The notes: generated from the letters alone by a model not told the origin. Positions 27,323 through 36,308 are shown, numbered from the stretch's first letter. The stretch: 64,000 nucleotides of DNA from an uncultured Lachnospiraceae bacterium (GCA_934320845.1 CAKRFU010000011.1:33595-97594), one strand, 5' to 3'. A program made the numbers and translations.

Positions 27323-27739
27323 TTATTTTAATAAATCTATCCCACAAACTATCAAAAGATAGTTCTTAACTAGGAATTGTACCAAAAGCACAGCCACTCC
27401 GACATACACATACCACATTTTAAATTTCATATATCCTGTGTCCTGATTAAATATGTATGCCCATGTCCCTTTTACCATAAATAATATGTAAAAACATATA
27501 CAATATAACACAAAAGGATGAAAACGAAAAGACCTTAATATCTCTCCTTTAAACAAATACACGACAGCTCTCGTTCCGCCGCACCCGGGACAGTAAAGTC
27601 CGGTCAATGCATGAAACGAACATCTTATAATATGCAGAATATCAATATGCATGACTTTTATTATACATAGCAGCAATATGACTACTGCACCTGTTAACAG
27701 CCCGGCTTTATACAGTCGTTTTTCAAATACTTCATTCAT
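27323..27739 (-). CDS. DUF2752 membrane protein
   Basis: 138 residues with three to four membrane segments and the DUF2752 hallmark CPGCGGTRAV (~50-60) just after the first helix. Function unknown. The ATG overlaps the trmD stop (ATGAATGA arrangement); a GTG six bases upstream (27745) with AGAGGA before it is an alternative start. It is the last gene translated from the ribosomal/SRP operon or the first of a small membrane unit with the DUF4190 gene. Confidence 0.85.
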   Translation of the reverse strand: MNEVFEKRLYKAGLLTGAVVILLLCIIKVMHIDILHIIRCSFHALTGLYCPGCGGTRAVVYLFKGEILRSFRFHPFVLYCICFYILFMVKGTWAYIFNQDTGYMKFKMWYVYVGVAVLLVQFLVKNYLLIVCGIDLLK

Positions 27740-28583
27740 TTTCACCTGACATTATCCTCTCAGCAAGTTCACGCTCCTTTGGTGTAAGCTCAGCTTTTTC
27801 TATTAAATCAGGTCTTCTTTTTGCTGTTCTGATAACAGACTGTTCTCTGTACCACTCGGCAAGTTTCTTATGGTTTCCTGACAAAAGCACAGGCGGAACC
27901 AGCTTTCCTTCCCAATTTTCAGGTCTTGTATACTGAGGATATTCTAAAAGATTGTCTGTGAACGACTCTGTCTGCGCCGACATGTCATTATTCAAAACTC
28001 CTGGAACAAGTCTTGATATTGTATCCATCATAACAAGTGCCGGAAGTTCCCCTCCCGTAAGCACATAGTCTCCTATTGAAACATAATCTGTGACTATCTC
28101 CTCAAGAACTCTCTCGTCTATGCCTTCGTAATGACCACAAAGGAATATAAGATTTTCTTCTTTAGCGAACTCTTTTGCCATTTCCTGATTAAATGTTTTT
28201 CCCTGCGGTGACAGATATATTACTCTCGTTTTCTTTTTATCTGCTAAATCTTCACCAGCATCTACTTTACAGGCATTCTCAAACTCCTCGCCGACATCAG
28301 CTTTCTTCCCGCAACAGTTTCCATCATTTACAACATTTCCGGTCGAAATCTCTTCTTCTATCGCCTTATAGCACCTGTAAACAGGACCAGCCTGCATAAC
28401 CATCCCAGCTCCCCCGCCGTAAGGATAATCGTCAACCCTGTTGTGCTTATTTCCTGAAAAATCTCTTATATTTATGGCATTTACAGCTATATGCCCCGCT
28501 TTTATTGCTCGCCCTGTTATACTTTCTGACATAGCATTATTTATCATATCAGGAAATAATGTCATCACATGAAAATTCATCAT
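27732..28583 (-). CDS. trmD: tRNA (guanine-37-N1)-methyltransferase
   Basis: 283 residues. Methylates G37 next to the anticodon and prevents frameshifting. SPOUT knot residues are visible: LCGHYEGIDERVLE, SIGDYVLTGGELPALV, and the interdomain segment PGVLNNDMSAQTESF. Bacterial TrmD is usually ~240-250 residues; the excess is an insertion of about 38 residues (~92-130, with NCCGKK) between YKAIEE and RVIYLSPQGKTF, a surface loop in known structures. The ATG overlaps the rimM stop by four bases. Frame and catalytic parts are intact. Confidence 0.95.
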   Translation of the reverse strand: MMNFHVMTLFPDMINNAMSESITGRAIKAGHIAVNAINIRDFSGNKHNRVDDYPYGGGAGMVMQAGPVYRCYKAIEEEISTGNVVNDGNCCGKKADVGEEFENACKVDAGEDLADKKKTRVIYLSPQGKTFNQEMAKEFAKEENLIFLCGHYEGIDERVLEEIVTDYVSIGDYVLTGGELPALVMMDTISRLVPGVLNNDMSAQTESFTDNLLEYPQYTRPENWEGKLVPPVLLSGNHKKLAEWYREQSVIRTAKRRPDLIEKAELTPKERELAERIMSGENE

Positions 28584-29089
28584 AAATCAAGCAATCCTTT
28601 CATTATATGAACTGTTATTATCTTATTCTTGTCATCCACTTCTTTTACACAATCCGGAATATCAGGCAAAAGAACTTCTTTTCCATCATGTTTGACAACA
28701 AATACAAGATTTGCGCCCGTTTCAAGTATATCCACAAGTTCTCCGAATTCTTCTCCGTCTTCCGTCACAACTTTTGAATTCATAATATCGGCAAGATAAA
28801 CCTCACCTTCTTCTAAAGGTATTGCATTTTCCCTTGTCACATAAAGGTCGCAGCCCTTATATTTTTCTATATCATTTATATTATCAATTCCCTTGAATTT
28901 TACAATAACAAGATTTTTGAAAAATCTCACACTTTTAACTTCAAGTTCTATTTTTTCTTTTCCGGTATCCAAAATAACGTCTTTTAATTTTTTAAATCTC
29001 TCCGGCTCCTGTGTAGTCGGGAAAACTTTTACCTCTCCCCTGACACCATGCGTATTCGCTATAACTCCTACTCTGAATAAATCTGTCAT
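28580..29089 (-). CDS. rimM: 16S rRNA processing protein RimM
   Basis: 169 residues. Assists maturation of the 30S head and binds S19. N-terminal RimM beta-barrel (FRVGVIANTHGVRGEVKVFP) and C-terminal PRC barrel (GEVYLADIMNSKVV to VKEVDDKNKIITVHIMKGLLDL). The start at 29089 follows GGAGG; the longer open frame runs back into the tandem repeat. Separated from khpA by ~410 bp filled mostly with palindromic repeats, unlike the tight spacing elsewhere in the operon. Confidence 0.95.
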   Translation of the reverse strand: MTDLFRVGVIANTHGVRGEVKVFPTTQEPERFKKLKDVILDTGKEKIELEVKSVRFFKNLVIVKFKGIDNINDIEKYKGCDLYVTRENAIPLEEGEVYLADIMNSKVVTEDGEEFGELVDILETGANLVFVVKHDGKEVLLPDIPDCVKEVDDKNKIITVHIMKGLLDL

Positions 29090-29115
29090 ATTTCCTCCAT
29101 ATGATTTTACACTTT

Positions 29116-29388
29116 CCATAAAAAGGGCAAAACCAGCGTTTTGCCCTAGCAAGAATTTCTTTGAAATTCTTGTTGGCACACTACTACATTACAGCATTTT
29201 CCTATTCCATAAAAAGGGCAAAACCAGCGTTTTGCCCTAGCAAGAATTTCTTTGAAATTCTTGTTGGCACACTACTACATTACAGCATTTTCCTATTCCA
29301 TAAAAAGGGCAAAACCAGCGTTTTGCCCTCCAAGAATTGCTTCGCAATTCTCGTTGGCTTTCCACCATGTTACGAGCATTTTCCTATT
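29116..29388. repeat. Three tandem 91-bp palindromic units between khpA and rimM
   Basis: Units at 29116-29206, 29207-29297 and 29298-29388. Units 1 and 2 are identical. Each holds hairpin I (AGGGCAAAAC, CAGC, GTTTTGCCCT), hairpin II (CAAGAATTTC, TTTG, AAATTCTTG in units 1-2) and an unpaired tail ending GCATTTTCCTATT. Unit 3 differs in hairpin II, where a T-A pair becomes G-C with both sides changed. The third tail shares 21 nt with 60016-60036. Confidence 0.9.
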
Positions 29389-29397
29389 CCATTAAAG

Positions 29398-29437
29398 ATG
29401 ATGCCAGTGGCAAAAGGTATTTTGACCCTTGCATCAT
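29398..29437. repeat. ATGATG/CATCAT hairpin repeat, copy 2
   Basis: Same ends as 26330-26369 and an identical 19-nt 3' half (29419-29437); the 5' half has diverged (GGCAAAA in place of GGTCAAAA). It lies directly beside the tandem units, 64 bp downstream of khpA. Confidence 0.6.
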
Positions 29438-29500
29438 AAAATATATTTATACAAAATAAGCCCATACCCAAGATGGTACAGGCTAATATCTATTACTGTA

Positions 29501-29731
29501 TTATTGCTCTATCTCAACAATAACCTTCTTATCAGTACGTGAAGCTGCCGCTTTCACCATAGCACGTATTGCTTTTGCAATGCGTCCCTGTTTTCCAATA
29601 ACTTTTCCCATATCTTCTGAAGCAACCTTCAAAGTCAAAAGGATTTCATTATCCTGCTCAGTCTCTGTAACAGTTACCTGCTCCGGATGGTCAACGAGGG
29701 ATTTTGCAAGAACTTCTACTAATTCTTTCAT
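29501..29731 (-). CDS. khpA: KH-domain RNA-binding protein KhpA
   Basis: 76 residues, a single type II KH domain with the RNA-binding loop GKVIGKQGRIAKAIR and a C-terminal RTDKKVIVEIEQ strand. It acts with KhpB/EloR in RNA binding and cell elongation control in Firmicutes. The start at 29731 has GGAGG 10 nt upstream; a longer frame from 29758 begins ahead of that site. The position between rpsP and rimM is the standard one. Confidence 0.93.
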   Translation of the reverse strand: MKELVEVLAKSLVDHPEQVTVTETEQDNEILLTLKVASEDMGKVIGKQGRIAKAIRAMVKAAASRTDKKVIVEIEQ

Positions 29732-29824
29732 AAACCTGAAACCTCCTCTTTTTGGCAATCAGTTTATAAACGACGAAAAGACAGTCTTAAAACTGCCTGT
29801 CCGTCATGAAACTATATCCGGAAA

Positions 29825-30070
29825 TTACTCCATGATACCTGCCTCTTTTAAAAGCTTGCCTACTGTCTCAGTTGGCTTTGCACCATTTGCGAGCCATTTC
29901 TTAGCGCTCTCCTCATCAAACTTGAATACGCTAGGATCCTGATTTGGATCATAAGTACCGATCTCCTCGATGAACTTACCGTCTCTAGGACTTCTTGAAT
30001 CAGCAACAACTACTCTATAGAAAGGTGCTTTCTTCTTACCCATTCTTCTTAATCTGATCTTTACTGCCAT
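29825..30070 (-). CDS. rpsP: 30S ribosomal protein S16
   Basis: 81 residues: [20 protein letters not shown] start, the [20 protein letters not shown] core and a C-terminal [13 protein letters not shown] helix, full family length. AGGAGG ribosome site. Between ffh and khpA in the conserved translation/secretion operon. Confidence 0.97.
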   Translation of the reverse strand: MAVKIRLRRMGKKKAPFYRVVVADSRSPRDGKFIEEIGTYDPNQDPSVFKFDEESAKKWLANGAKPTETVGKLLKEAGIME

Positions 30071-30157
30071 GTTTTCACCTCCTTAAAATAATTCATCTAT
30101 ATCAAATTCCACATATCTTAGCTTGTGCACAGCACAAATGTAAAATCTGAAAACAAT

Positions 30158-31510
30158 TTAAAATCCAAAAGGTAATTTCGGCATTGAAAATTTACCTTTT
30201 TTCTTTCCCTTGCCACCCATCATTCCTGACATCTGTTTCATCATCTTCTTTGACTGTTCATACTGCTTCATAAGTTTGTTTACCTCTGCAATATTTACAC
30301 CTGCGCCCTTTGCAATACGGCGCTTTCTTGATGGATTTATAATAGCCGGGTTTCCTCTTTCCTCAGGTGTCATAGAATAAATAATAGCTTCTATCCCCTT
30401 AAATATGTCATCATCTATTTCAAGATCAGCAGGCAGTCCCATTCCGGGAAGCATGCTTAAAATGCTTTGAATGCCACCCATTTTTTTCATCTGCGCCATC
30501 TGATCAAGGAAATCATTAAAATCAAACTCAGCTTTGCGGAACTTACGCTCCATCTCTTTAGCTTTGTCCTGATCTATCTCCGCTTCAGCCTTCTCAATAA
30601 GTGTAAGTACATCACCCATACCAAGAATTCTTGAAGCCATACGGTCTGGATAAAACTGTTCCAAATCTGATAACTTTTCACCCATACCTACATAAAGAAT
30701 AGGTTTTCCTGTAACCGCCCTGATTGAAAGAGCCGCACCACCTCTTGTATCACCGTCAAGCTTTGTGAGAATAACTCCGTCAACACCAATCTTTTCATTG
30801 AACGTGGTTGCAACATTTACTGCATCCTGTCCTGTCATGGCATCAACTACAAGAATTGTATCATCTATCTCTATGTTCTCTTTTATCTCCTGAAGTTCAG
30901 CCATCATGTCTTCATCTATATGGAGACGTCCTGCCGTATCAAGAATAACAACATTAAGATTGTTTTTCGAGGCATGTTCTATAGCCGCCTTTGCAATATC
31001 AACAGGTTTGTGGTTTGTTCCCATTGTGAACACTTCAACTTCCTGCTTTGCACCGTTTTTCTGTAACTGTTCTATAGCCGCCGGACGATAAATGTCACAT
31101 GCAGCGAGCAACGGTCTTCTGCCCTTTTTCTTAAGCTTACCTGCAATCTTTGCTGTCGTTGTCGTTTTACCTGCACCCTGTAAACCACACATGAGTATAA
31201 CTGAAATCTCACTTGATGGTTTAAGAGTAATCTCTGTAGTATCACTTCCCATAAGATTCACAAGCTCTTCATTAACAAGCTTGACTACCATCTGTCCGGG
31301 TGTAAGACTGTTTAGTACATCCTGTCCTACAGCTCTCTCCTGAACCGTCTTGACAAAATTCTTTACCACTTTAAAATTAACATCCGCCTCCAAAAGAGCC
31401 ATCTTAACTTCTTTTAAAGCAGCTTTTACATCCGCCTCTGTAAGTCTCCCCTTACTGCGAAGGTTCTTAAAAACATTTTGTAATTTCTCTGTTAAACTAT
31501 CGAATGCCAT
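30158..31510 (-). CDS. ffh: Signal recognition particle protein Ffh/SRP54
   Basis: 450 residues. GTPase that targets nascent membrane proteins with 4.5S RNA and FtsY. N domain (1-~85), G domain with GLQGAGKTTTTAKIA, DTAGRLHIDEDM and TKLDGDTRGGAAL, then the methionine-rich M domain (~300-450; MKQYEQSKKMMKQMSGMMGG). Ribosome site GAGGAGG. It has a promoter of its own at 31580-31608, besides read-through from ylxM. Confidence 0.97.
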   Translation of the reverse strand: MAFDSLTEKLQNVFKNLRSKGRLTEADVKAALKEVKMALLEADVNFKVVKNFVKTVQERAVGQDVLNSLTPGQMVVKLVNEELVNLMGSDTTEITLKPSSEISVILMCGLQGAGKTTTTAKIAGKLKKKGRRPLLAACDIYRPAAIEQLQKNGAKQEVEVFTMGTNHKPVDIAKAAIEHASKNNLNVVILDTAGRLHIDEDMMAELQEIKENIEIDDTILVVDAMTGQDAVNVATTFNEKIGVDGVILTKLDGDTRGGAALSIRAVTGKPILYVGMGEKLSDLEQFYPDRMASRILGMGDVLTLIEKAEAEIDQDKAKEMERKFRKAEFDFNDFLDQMAQMKKMGGIQSILSMLPGMGLPADLEIDDDIFKGIEAIIYSMTPEERGNPAIINPSRKRRIAKGAGVNIAEVNKLMKQYEQSKKMMKQMSGMMGGKGKKKGKFSMPKLPFGF

Positions 31511-31579
31511 AATAACCTCCTCTTGACTAATATTTGTCAGATATCATAAAAAGAGCACTTTCTCTCTGACACCTTGAAT

Positions 31580-31608
31580 AGTATATTACAGCAAAAAGCA
31601 TTTGTCAA
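31580..31608 (-). promoter_or_regulatory. ffh promoter overlapping an inverted repeat
   Basis: Minus strand TTGACA (31608-31603), 17-bp spacer, TATACT (31585-31580). The -35 box is part of an inverted repeat TTTGTCAAG, 7 nt, CTTGACAAA (31601-31625) that starts just after the ylxM stop and could be a weak terminator or an operator. Confidence 0.65.
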
Positions 31609-31631
31609 GTTTTTTTCTTGACAAATATTTT

Positions 31632-31991
31632 TTATTCTTCATCTAATATTTCATCAATAATAGAAAAAACTTCTTTAAGTTCCCCATCATCTGTATTCAT
31701 CTGTTTTAATATAACATGCAATTTTTTTACAAGTTCTTTTTGTTTTTCAAACTTTGCGACAAGACCAAGTTTTTCCTCATATCCATGAAGCTGTTTACAT
31801 GCTCTCTTTATTGCATCATGTACACCCTGTCTCGTAATATTTTCATCCTCTGCAATTTCCGAAAGATTATAATCGTCAAGTATACTTGCTTCAAACATAC
31901 GACGTTGGTTATCCTTTAACAATGCACCATAAAAATCATATAAAAGAGAGAGTTCAACTCTCTCTTCAATACTATGTCCATTCTCCGCCAT
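31632..31991 (-). CDS. ylxM: YlxM-like helix-turn-helix SRP-associated protein
   Basis: 119 residues. The helix-turn-helix of the UPF0122/YlxM family is visible: LLYDFYGALLKDNQRRMFEA, then NLSEIAEDENITRQGVHDAI, followed by a long C-terminal helix. In streptococci YlxM modulates Ffh/4.5S RNA assembly. The start at 31991 immediately follows the stop of the upstream gene (TAATATG). Location just before ffh supports the call. Confidence 0.92.
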   Translation of the reverse strand: MAENGHSIEERVELSLLYDFYGALLKDNQRRMFEASILDDYNLSEIAEDENITRQGVHDAIKRACKQLHGYEEKLGLVAKFEKQKELVKKLHVILKQMNTDDGELKEVFSIIDEILDEE

Positions 31992-31992
31992 A

Positions 31993-32304
31993 TTACTTTT
32001 CTGCCTTTCGCGGATTAATCTTGAATGAAAAATCCGGGTCATTTATATTAATCTGGATTTCTTTGCCGCCTTCTCCTATAATCCTTACATGGTCATTCTC
32101 TACATGACTGCACTTGTAAACTTTTCCCTTCATGTACCCGTCACCGTCAACATAACTTAATGCAAGGTTTATAAATGTATTTGATGCCATCAATGTTCCG
32201 GTTGCTTTATTAAACCTTGAACCTTCTGTTTTTTGATTCTGCGCTTCATTGAACGCTTCCGCAAGTCCATTTATCAATTCACCCTTTAAAGCTGAGTCGT
32301 CCAT
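31993..32304 (-). CDS. Small conserved-looking protein, function unknown
   Basis: 103 residues with no family that I recognise. Predicted mostly beta with a short N-terminal helix (GELINGLAEAFNEAQNQ); the middle has YVDGDGYMKGKVYKCSHV and a C-terminal EIQININDPDFSFKINP. No membrane segment or signal. The start at 32304 follows GGAGG. It leads the ylxM-ffh operon with its own promoter (32405-32434), and its stop touches the ylxM start, so it is co-translated with ylxM. Confidence 0.8.
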   Translation of the reverse strand: MDDSALKGELINGLAEAFNEAQNQKTEGSRFNKATGTLMASNTFINLALSYVDGDGYMKGKVYKCSHVENDHVRIIGEGGKEIQININDPDFSFKINPRKAEK

Positions 32305-32404
32305 CTTATCCTCCATTTTTTCATAATTCAGTCTTTAAGTTTGTAATTCTAATTCTCAACAAAAATATTTACGCTTTGTAAAATCTCTTTACATACTTAT
32401 ATTT

Positions 32405-32434
32405 ATATTATCAAGTCTTACGCCAATATGTCAA
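32405..32434 (-). promoter_or_regulatory. Promoter of the ylxM-ffh operon
   Basis: Minus strand TTGACA (32434-32429), 18-bp spacer, TAATAT (32410-32405), about 100 nt before the first gene of the operon. Confidence 0.6.
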
Positions 32435-32502
32435 TCAACATTTATGACATATTCCTGCTTATTTAGTCATTATCATTGATAACTATAATCAAACTATAAA
32501 CC

Positions 32503-33258
32503 TTAGTCATTATTTCTTCTTCCGAAGAGCAGTACAAGTCTTAAAAGCTGAAGCAGAGTTGAAACAGTTGCGGTAATATATGTCATTGCAGCTGCCGTAA
32601 GCACCTTTCTTGCTCCCCTGACCTCATCTTTATACAACATTCCACTTTTATCAAGGATTTTTAGTGCACGTGATGAAGCATTAAATTCAACCGGCAATGT
32701 AACTATCTGAAAAACAAGTGTCAAAGCAAAAAGCAAGATTCCAATGTTTAACATATTAAATGAGCCCAATATAACACCCAATATTATGACAGGCCATGAA
32801 AGTTTTGAGCCTAAATTTACTACCGGCACAATCGCTCCTCTTATTTTAATAGGAATATAACCTACATTGTGCTGTATCGCATGACCGCATTCATGCGCTG
32901 CAACACCGACTGCTGCTATTGATGATGAACCATATACACTATCTGATAAGTTAAGTGTTTTGTTTCCGGGATTATAATTATCCGTCAAATCACCGGAAAT
33001 ATGTCTTATCTGCACATCATATATCCCGGCATCATGTAATATCTGCTGTGCCGCCTGTGCACCTGTTATTCCTCTTTTACTGCCATATCTGCTGTATTTT
33101 CTGAATGCTCTGTTTACGTTTGCAGATGCAATCATACATATAACAGCACCTATTATAACAAGCGAATATGTCGGATCCATCCTGTAAAACATTCCCGGAA
33201 ATCCATAAAATCCCATAAAACCGTTACTGCCGGTCAATAAGCAAGAAACAAATTGCAT
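32503..33258 (-). CDS. YugP-family zinc metallopeptidase, membrane
   Basis: 251 residues. N-terminal membrane segment (~30-46), zinc motif HECGH (in VAAHECGHAIQH), two or three membrane helices afterwards (~130-190 and near the C-terminus), and the SRALKILDKSGMLY element typical of family PF04298. Physiological substrate unknown. AAGGAGG ribosome site immediately before the ATG at 33258. Single gene, between the ylxM operon promoter and the carboxyltransferase operon. Confidence 0.92.
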   Translation of the reverse strand: MQFVSCLLTGSNGFMGFYGFPGMFYRMDPTYSLVIIGAVICMIASANVNRAFRKYSRYGSKRGITGAQAAQQILHDAGIYDVQIRHISGDLTDNYNPGNKTLNLSDSVYGSSSIAAVGVAAHECGHAIQHNVGYIPIKIRGAIVPVVNLGSKLSWPVIILGVILGSFNMLNIGILLFALTLVFQIVTLPVEFNASSRALKILDKSGMLYKDEVRGARKVLTAAAMTYITATVSTLLQLLRLVLLFGRRNND

Positions 33259-33426
33259 ATATCTTCCTCCTTCTGCTTAACATGCCAAGTGATTACAAAA
33301 CTAAATACAGGCTATGATAATTGCACAATTTAATCATATTTTATGATAGTTTTACAAACTTCTACCTAACATATATTGCAATTCATATATTATTTAAAAT
33401 TCTTAACAACTGCTTAATTTTAAAAC

Positions 33427-33452
33427 ACGCCAGACAAATCAATGTCTGGCGT
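33427..33452 (-). terminator. Terminator of the carboxyltransferase operon
   Basis: ACGCCAGACA, 6-nt loop, TGTCTGGCGT: perfect 10-bp stem, followed on the minus strand by GTTTTAAAATT. It is ~140 nt after the last gene, beyond two double-hairpin repeats. 33259-33426 shows nothing else. Confidence 0.75.
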
Positions 33453-33475
33453 ATTATTTATTATTATTGTAATGA

Positions 33476-33516
33476 AGTTTCACTAGAAACTGCTAAGATG
33501 AACCCGCAGGACTCAC
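33476..33516 (-). repeat. Double-hairpin repeat, degenerate copy
   Basis: AGTTTC, ACTA, GAAACT (33476-33491) is intact; the second hairpin (GAACCC ... GGACTC) has lost pairs. Same order and linker as 33550-33591. Confidence 0.5.
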
Positions 33517-33549
33517 TTAAAGATGAAACCTTTAGATTCAATACTTAAT

Positions 33550-33591
33550 GGAGTTTCTTTGAAACTCCTAATATGAACCCGCAGGGTTCAT
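33550..33591 (-). repeat. Double-hairpin repeat, intact copy, after oadA
   Basis: GGAGTTTC, TTT, GAAACTCC; linker TAAT; ATGAACCC, GCA, GGGTTCAT. It begins 3 nt from the oadA stop, matching the position of the copy after spoIVA (24767-24810). Stem sequences differ between copies while pairing is kept. Confidence 0.65.
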
Positions 33592-33594
33592 GAT

Positions 33595-35010
33595 TTATAC
33601 CGGATAAGCTTTATTTTCCGTATCCGCTGCTGATGCATCAACCTTATTCTGCTGAGCTTCTCTGTATTTGAAGAACTCTGTAGCAACCTGTGGGAATAAT
33701 GCATATGAAAGCACATCCTCATCCTGCTGCTTGTACTGAGCCATCTCTTTCTCAATATCAGCAAGCTGTGGCTTGATAAGGTCAGCCGGACGGCATGTGA
33801 TAACTTTTGCATCATCACCGAGACATTTCTTCTGTACTTCAGGGTCAAACGGCTTAACAGTCTGTCCGAACTCTCCTGAGAGAAGTTTCTTAGACTCTTT
33901 AGTTACCATCTTATATCTCTCACCTGATACTACATTAAGTACGGCCTGTGTACCTACTATCTGTGATGAAGGTGTAACAAGTGGTGGCTCACCGAAGTCT
34001 TTACGTACTCTTGGCACTTCCTCAAGCACCTGCTCATACTTATCTTCCTGTCCCATCTCTTTAAGCTGTGATACAAGGTTACTAAGCATTCCACCAGGAA
34101 CCTGATAACGAAGTGTCTGGATATTAACACCGAGTACCTTTGTATTCATAAGACCGCTCTTAAGAGCTTCTTCACGCATTGGGCGGAAGTAATCAGCGAT
34201 TTCAGCAAGTTTAGACTGATCAAGACCTGTATCATAAGGAGTTCCCTTAAATGCCTCAACCATAACTTCTGTTGCAGGCTGGCTTGTACCCATTGAGAAT
34301 GGAGACATAGCTGTATCAATAATATCACATCCTGCTTCTACAGCTTTCATATAAGTCATTGAAGCAACACCTGATGTGTAATGTGTATGAAGATCGATTG
34401 GAATGCTAACTGACTCTTTGAGTGCCTGAACAAGTTCTGTAGCCTTTGCTGGAACTAAAAGACCAGCCATATCTTTGATACAAAGTGATTTTGCACCCAT
34501 ATCTTCAATCTGCTTTGCCATATCTTTCCAATAATCAAGTGTATAAGCATCACCTAATGTATAAGAAAGTGCTATCTGTGCATGTCCATTTTCTCTATTT
34601 GCTGCATTAACTGCTGTCTTAAGGTTTCTAAGGTCATTAAGACAATCGAATATACGAATGATATCAATACCATTTGCAATTGACTTCTGTACAAAGTATT
34701 CTACAACGTCATCTGCATAATGATTGTAACCTAAGATGTTCTGACCTCTGAATAACATCTGAAGTTTTGTATTTTTAAATCCAGCTCTTAATTTACGAAG
34801 TCTCTCCCATGGATCTTCTTTAAGGAAACGAAGTGAAGCATCAAATGTTGCACCACCCCAGCACTCTACTGCATGAAATCCAACCTGATCCATTTTATCT
34901 ACTATCGGAAGCATCTGCTCTGTTGTCATACGGGTAGCAATAAGAGACTGATGCGCATCACGGAGAACTGTCTCCGTAATCTTTAATGGTTTCTTTTCTA
35001 TATCTGCCAT
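33595..35010 (-). CDS. oadA: Carboxyltransferase subunit acting on pyruvate/oxaloacetate (OadA/5S/PycB type)
   Basis: 471 residues. HMG-CoA-lyase-like TIM barrel starting with ETVLRDAHQSLIATRM, metal-site DLHTHYTSG, then the conserved PYC_OADA domain (PGGMLSNLVSQLKEMGQ). It carries no biotinyl domain; the carrier is the separate protein at 36309-36674. It moves a carboxyl group between oxaloacetate/pyruvate and biotin. Last gene of the five-gene operon; a structured 137-bp gap separates it from oadB. Confidence 0.92.
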   Translation of the reverse strand: MADIEKKPLKITETVLRDAHQSLIATRMTTEQMLPIVDKMDQVGFHAVECWGGATFDASLRFLKEDPWERLRKLRAGFKNTKLQMLFRGQNILGYNHYADDVVEYFVQKSIANGIDIIRIFDCLNDLRNLKTAVNAANRENGHAQIALSYTLGDAYTLDYWKDMAKQIEDMGAKSLCIKDMAGLLVPAKATELVQALKESVSIPIDLHTHYTSGVASMTYMKAVEAGCDIIDTAMSPFSMGTSQPATEVMVEAFKGTPYDTGLDQSKLAEIADYFRPMREEALKSGLMNTKVLGVNIQTLRYQVPGGMLSNLVSQLKEMGQEDKYEQVLEEVPRVRKDFGEPPLVTPSSQIVGTQAVLNVVSGERYKMVTKESKKLLSGEFGQTVKPFDPEVQKKCLGDDAKVITCRPADLIKPQLADIEKEMAQYKQQDEDVLSYALFPQVATEFFKYREAQQNKVDASAADTENKAYPV

Positions 35011-35090
35011 GATAATCCTCCTATATTTTTAAGTTAAACGAATTACCAAAACGGATGCGGTATCCGCTTCAGCATCTTTATGAGTCAAGC

Positions 35091-35136
35091 AAATCCCCCA
35101 CCACTTATTGCTCTGCGCAATAGGGATGGTGGATTT
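35091..35136 (-). promoter_or_regulatory. Structured intercistronic element between oadB and oadA
   Basis: AAATCC plus ACCA (35091-35103, CCC bulged) pairs with TGGTGGATTT (35127-35136); inside is TATTGC, TCTGC, GCAATA. A smaller CGGAT/ATCCG hairpin follows. No gene fits in 35011-35147. It may set subunit stoichiometry by processing or partial termination; inference. Confidence 0.45.
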
Positions 35137-35147
35137 CCCTGATAGTA

Positions 35148-36296
35148 TTAAATTCCGAAAATTGCCATAAATACACCGGCAGCAACTGCTGTACCGATAA
35201 CACCGGCAACATTTGGTCCCATCGCATGCATGAGAAGGAAGTTTGTAGGATCTGCTTCCGCACCAACCTTCTGGGAAACTCTGGCAGCCATAGGAACGGC
35301 AGATACACCTGCTGAACCAATCAATGGGTTTACCTTTCCATGTGTAACCTTACACATAACTTTACCGAAAAGAACTCCCGCTGCTGTACCTACACAGAAT
35401 GCAATAAGTCCAAGTGCAACAATCTTTAATGTTGTAACTTTAAGGAATGCCTCTGCACTTGTTGAAGCTCCTACTGATGTACCAAGTAAGATAACTACGA
35501 TGTACATAAGAGCATTTGAAGCTGTCTCTGCAAGCTGTTTAACTACTCCTGACTCTTTAAAGAGGTTACCAAGCATAAGCATACCTACAAGAGGTGCTGT
35601 TGTTGGAAGAAGAAGACAAACAATAATAGTAACGATAATAGGGAATAAAATCTTCTCAAGCTTTGATACCGGACGAAGCTGAGACATCTTAATCTTACGC
35701 TCATCCTCTGTTGTGAAAAGCTTCATAATAGGCGGCTGAATAATAGGAACAAGTGACATATATGAATATGCTGCCACTGCGATAGGTCCCATGTACTCAG
35801 TCTGCTTTAATTTACCACAAAGGAAAATTGATGTAGGACCATCGGCACCACCAATGATTGATATTGCTGCGGCTGCCTTATCATTGAATCCTAAGAGGAT
35901 TGCTATAAGGTAAGCTGAGAAAATACCAAACTGAGCTGCAGCTCCCAAAAGGAAACTTGCAGGATTTGCAATAAGCGGTCCGAAGTCTGTCAACGCACCT
36001 ACACCTAAGAAAATAAGTGAAGGCAATATACTCCATTCATCAAGTATATAAAAATAATGTAATAATCCTCCGACACCATTTGATGTACTATCAGGATCTG
36101 CCATGATATCAGGGTAAATATTTACAAGAATCATACCAAATGCGATAGGTACCAACAATAATGGTTCGTATCCTTTTTTAATCGCTAAATAGAGAAAGAT
36201 ACAGCCAACCACGATCATAAGGTAATTTCCTAATGTAAGTGATGTAAACGCGGTCTGACCTGCAAGATTCTCAAGCGTTGTAATAACGTAATCCAA
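35148..36296 (-). CDS. oadB: Sodium-pumping decarboxylase beta subunit
   Basis: 382 residues, about nine to eleven membrane helices. It decarboxylates carboxybiotin and exports Na+. Family elements are visible: [16 protein letters not shown] (with the essential Asp), [13 protein letters not shown], and a C-terminal [15 protein letters not shown] and [15 protein letters not shown]. The start codon is TTG at 36296, placed by GGAGGG that itself overlaps the end of the carrier gene. The beta subunit is the ion-translocating part of the complex. Confidence 0.95.
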   Translation of the reverse strand: MDYVITTLENLAGQTAFTSLTLGNYLMIVVGCIFLYLAIKKGYEPLLLVPIAFGMILVNIYPDIMADPDSTSNGVGGLLHYFYILDEWSILPSLIFLGVGALTDFGPLIANPASFLLGAAAQFGIFSAYLIAILLGFNDKAAAAISIIGGADGPTSIFLCGKLKQTEYMGPIAVAAYSYMSLVPIIQPPIMKLFTTEDERKIKMSQLRPVSKLEKILFPIIVTIIVCLLLPTTAPLVGMLMLGNLFKESGVVKQLAETASNALMYIVVILLGTSVGASTSAEAFLKVTTLKIVALGLIAFCVGTAAGVLFGKVMCKVTHGKVNPLIGSAGVSAVPMAARVSQKVGAEADPTNFLLMHAMGPNVAGVIGTAVAAGVFMAIFGI

Positions 36297-36308
36297 AGTC
36301 AGTCCCTC

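Noticed and set aside
29116..29388. CRISPR-like array
   Set aside because: Whole 91-bp units repeat without unique spacers, and no cas genes are present.
29161..29439. Plus-strand open frame of 92 codons with repeated peptides
   Set aside because: It is only the tandem 91-bp palindromic units read through; no ribosome site, and the repeat explains the peptide periodicity.
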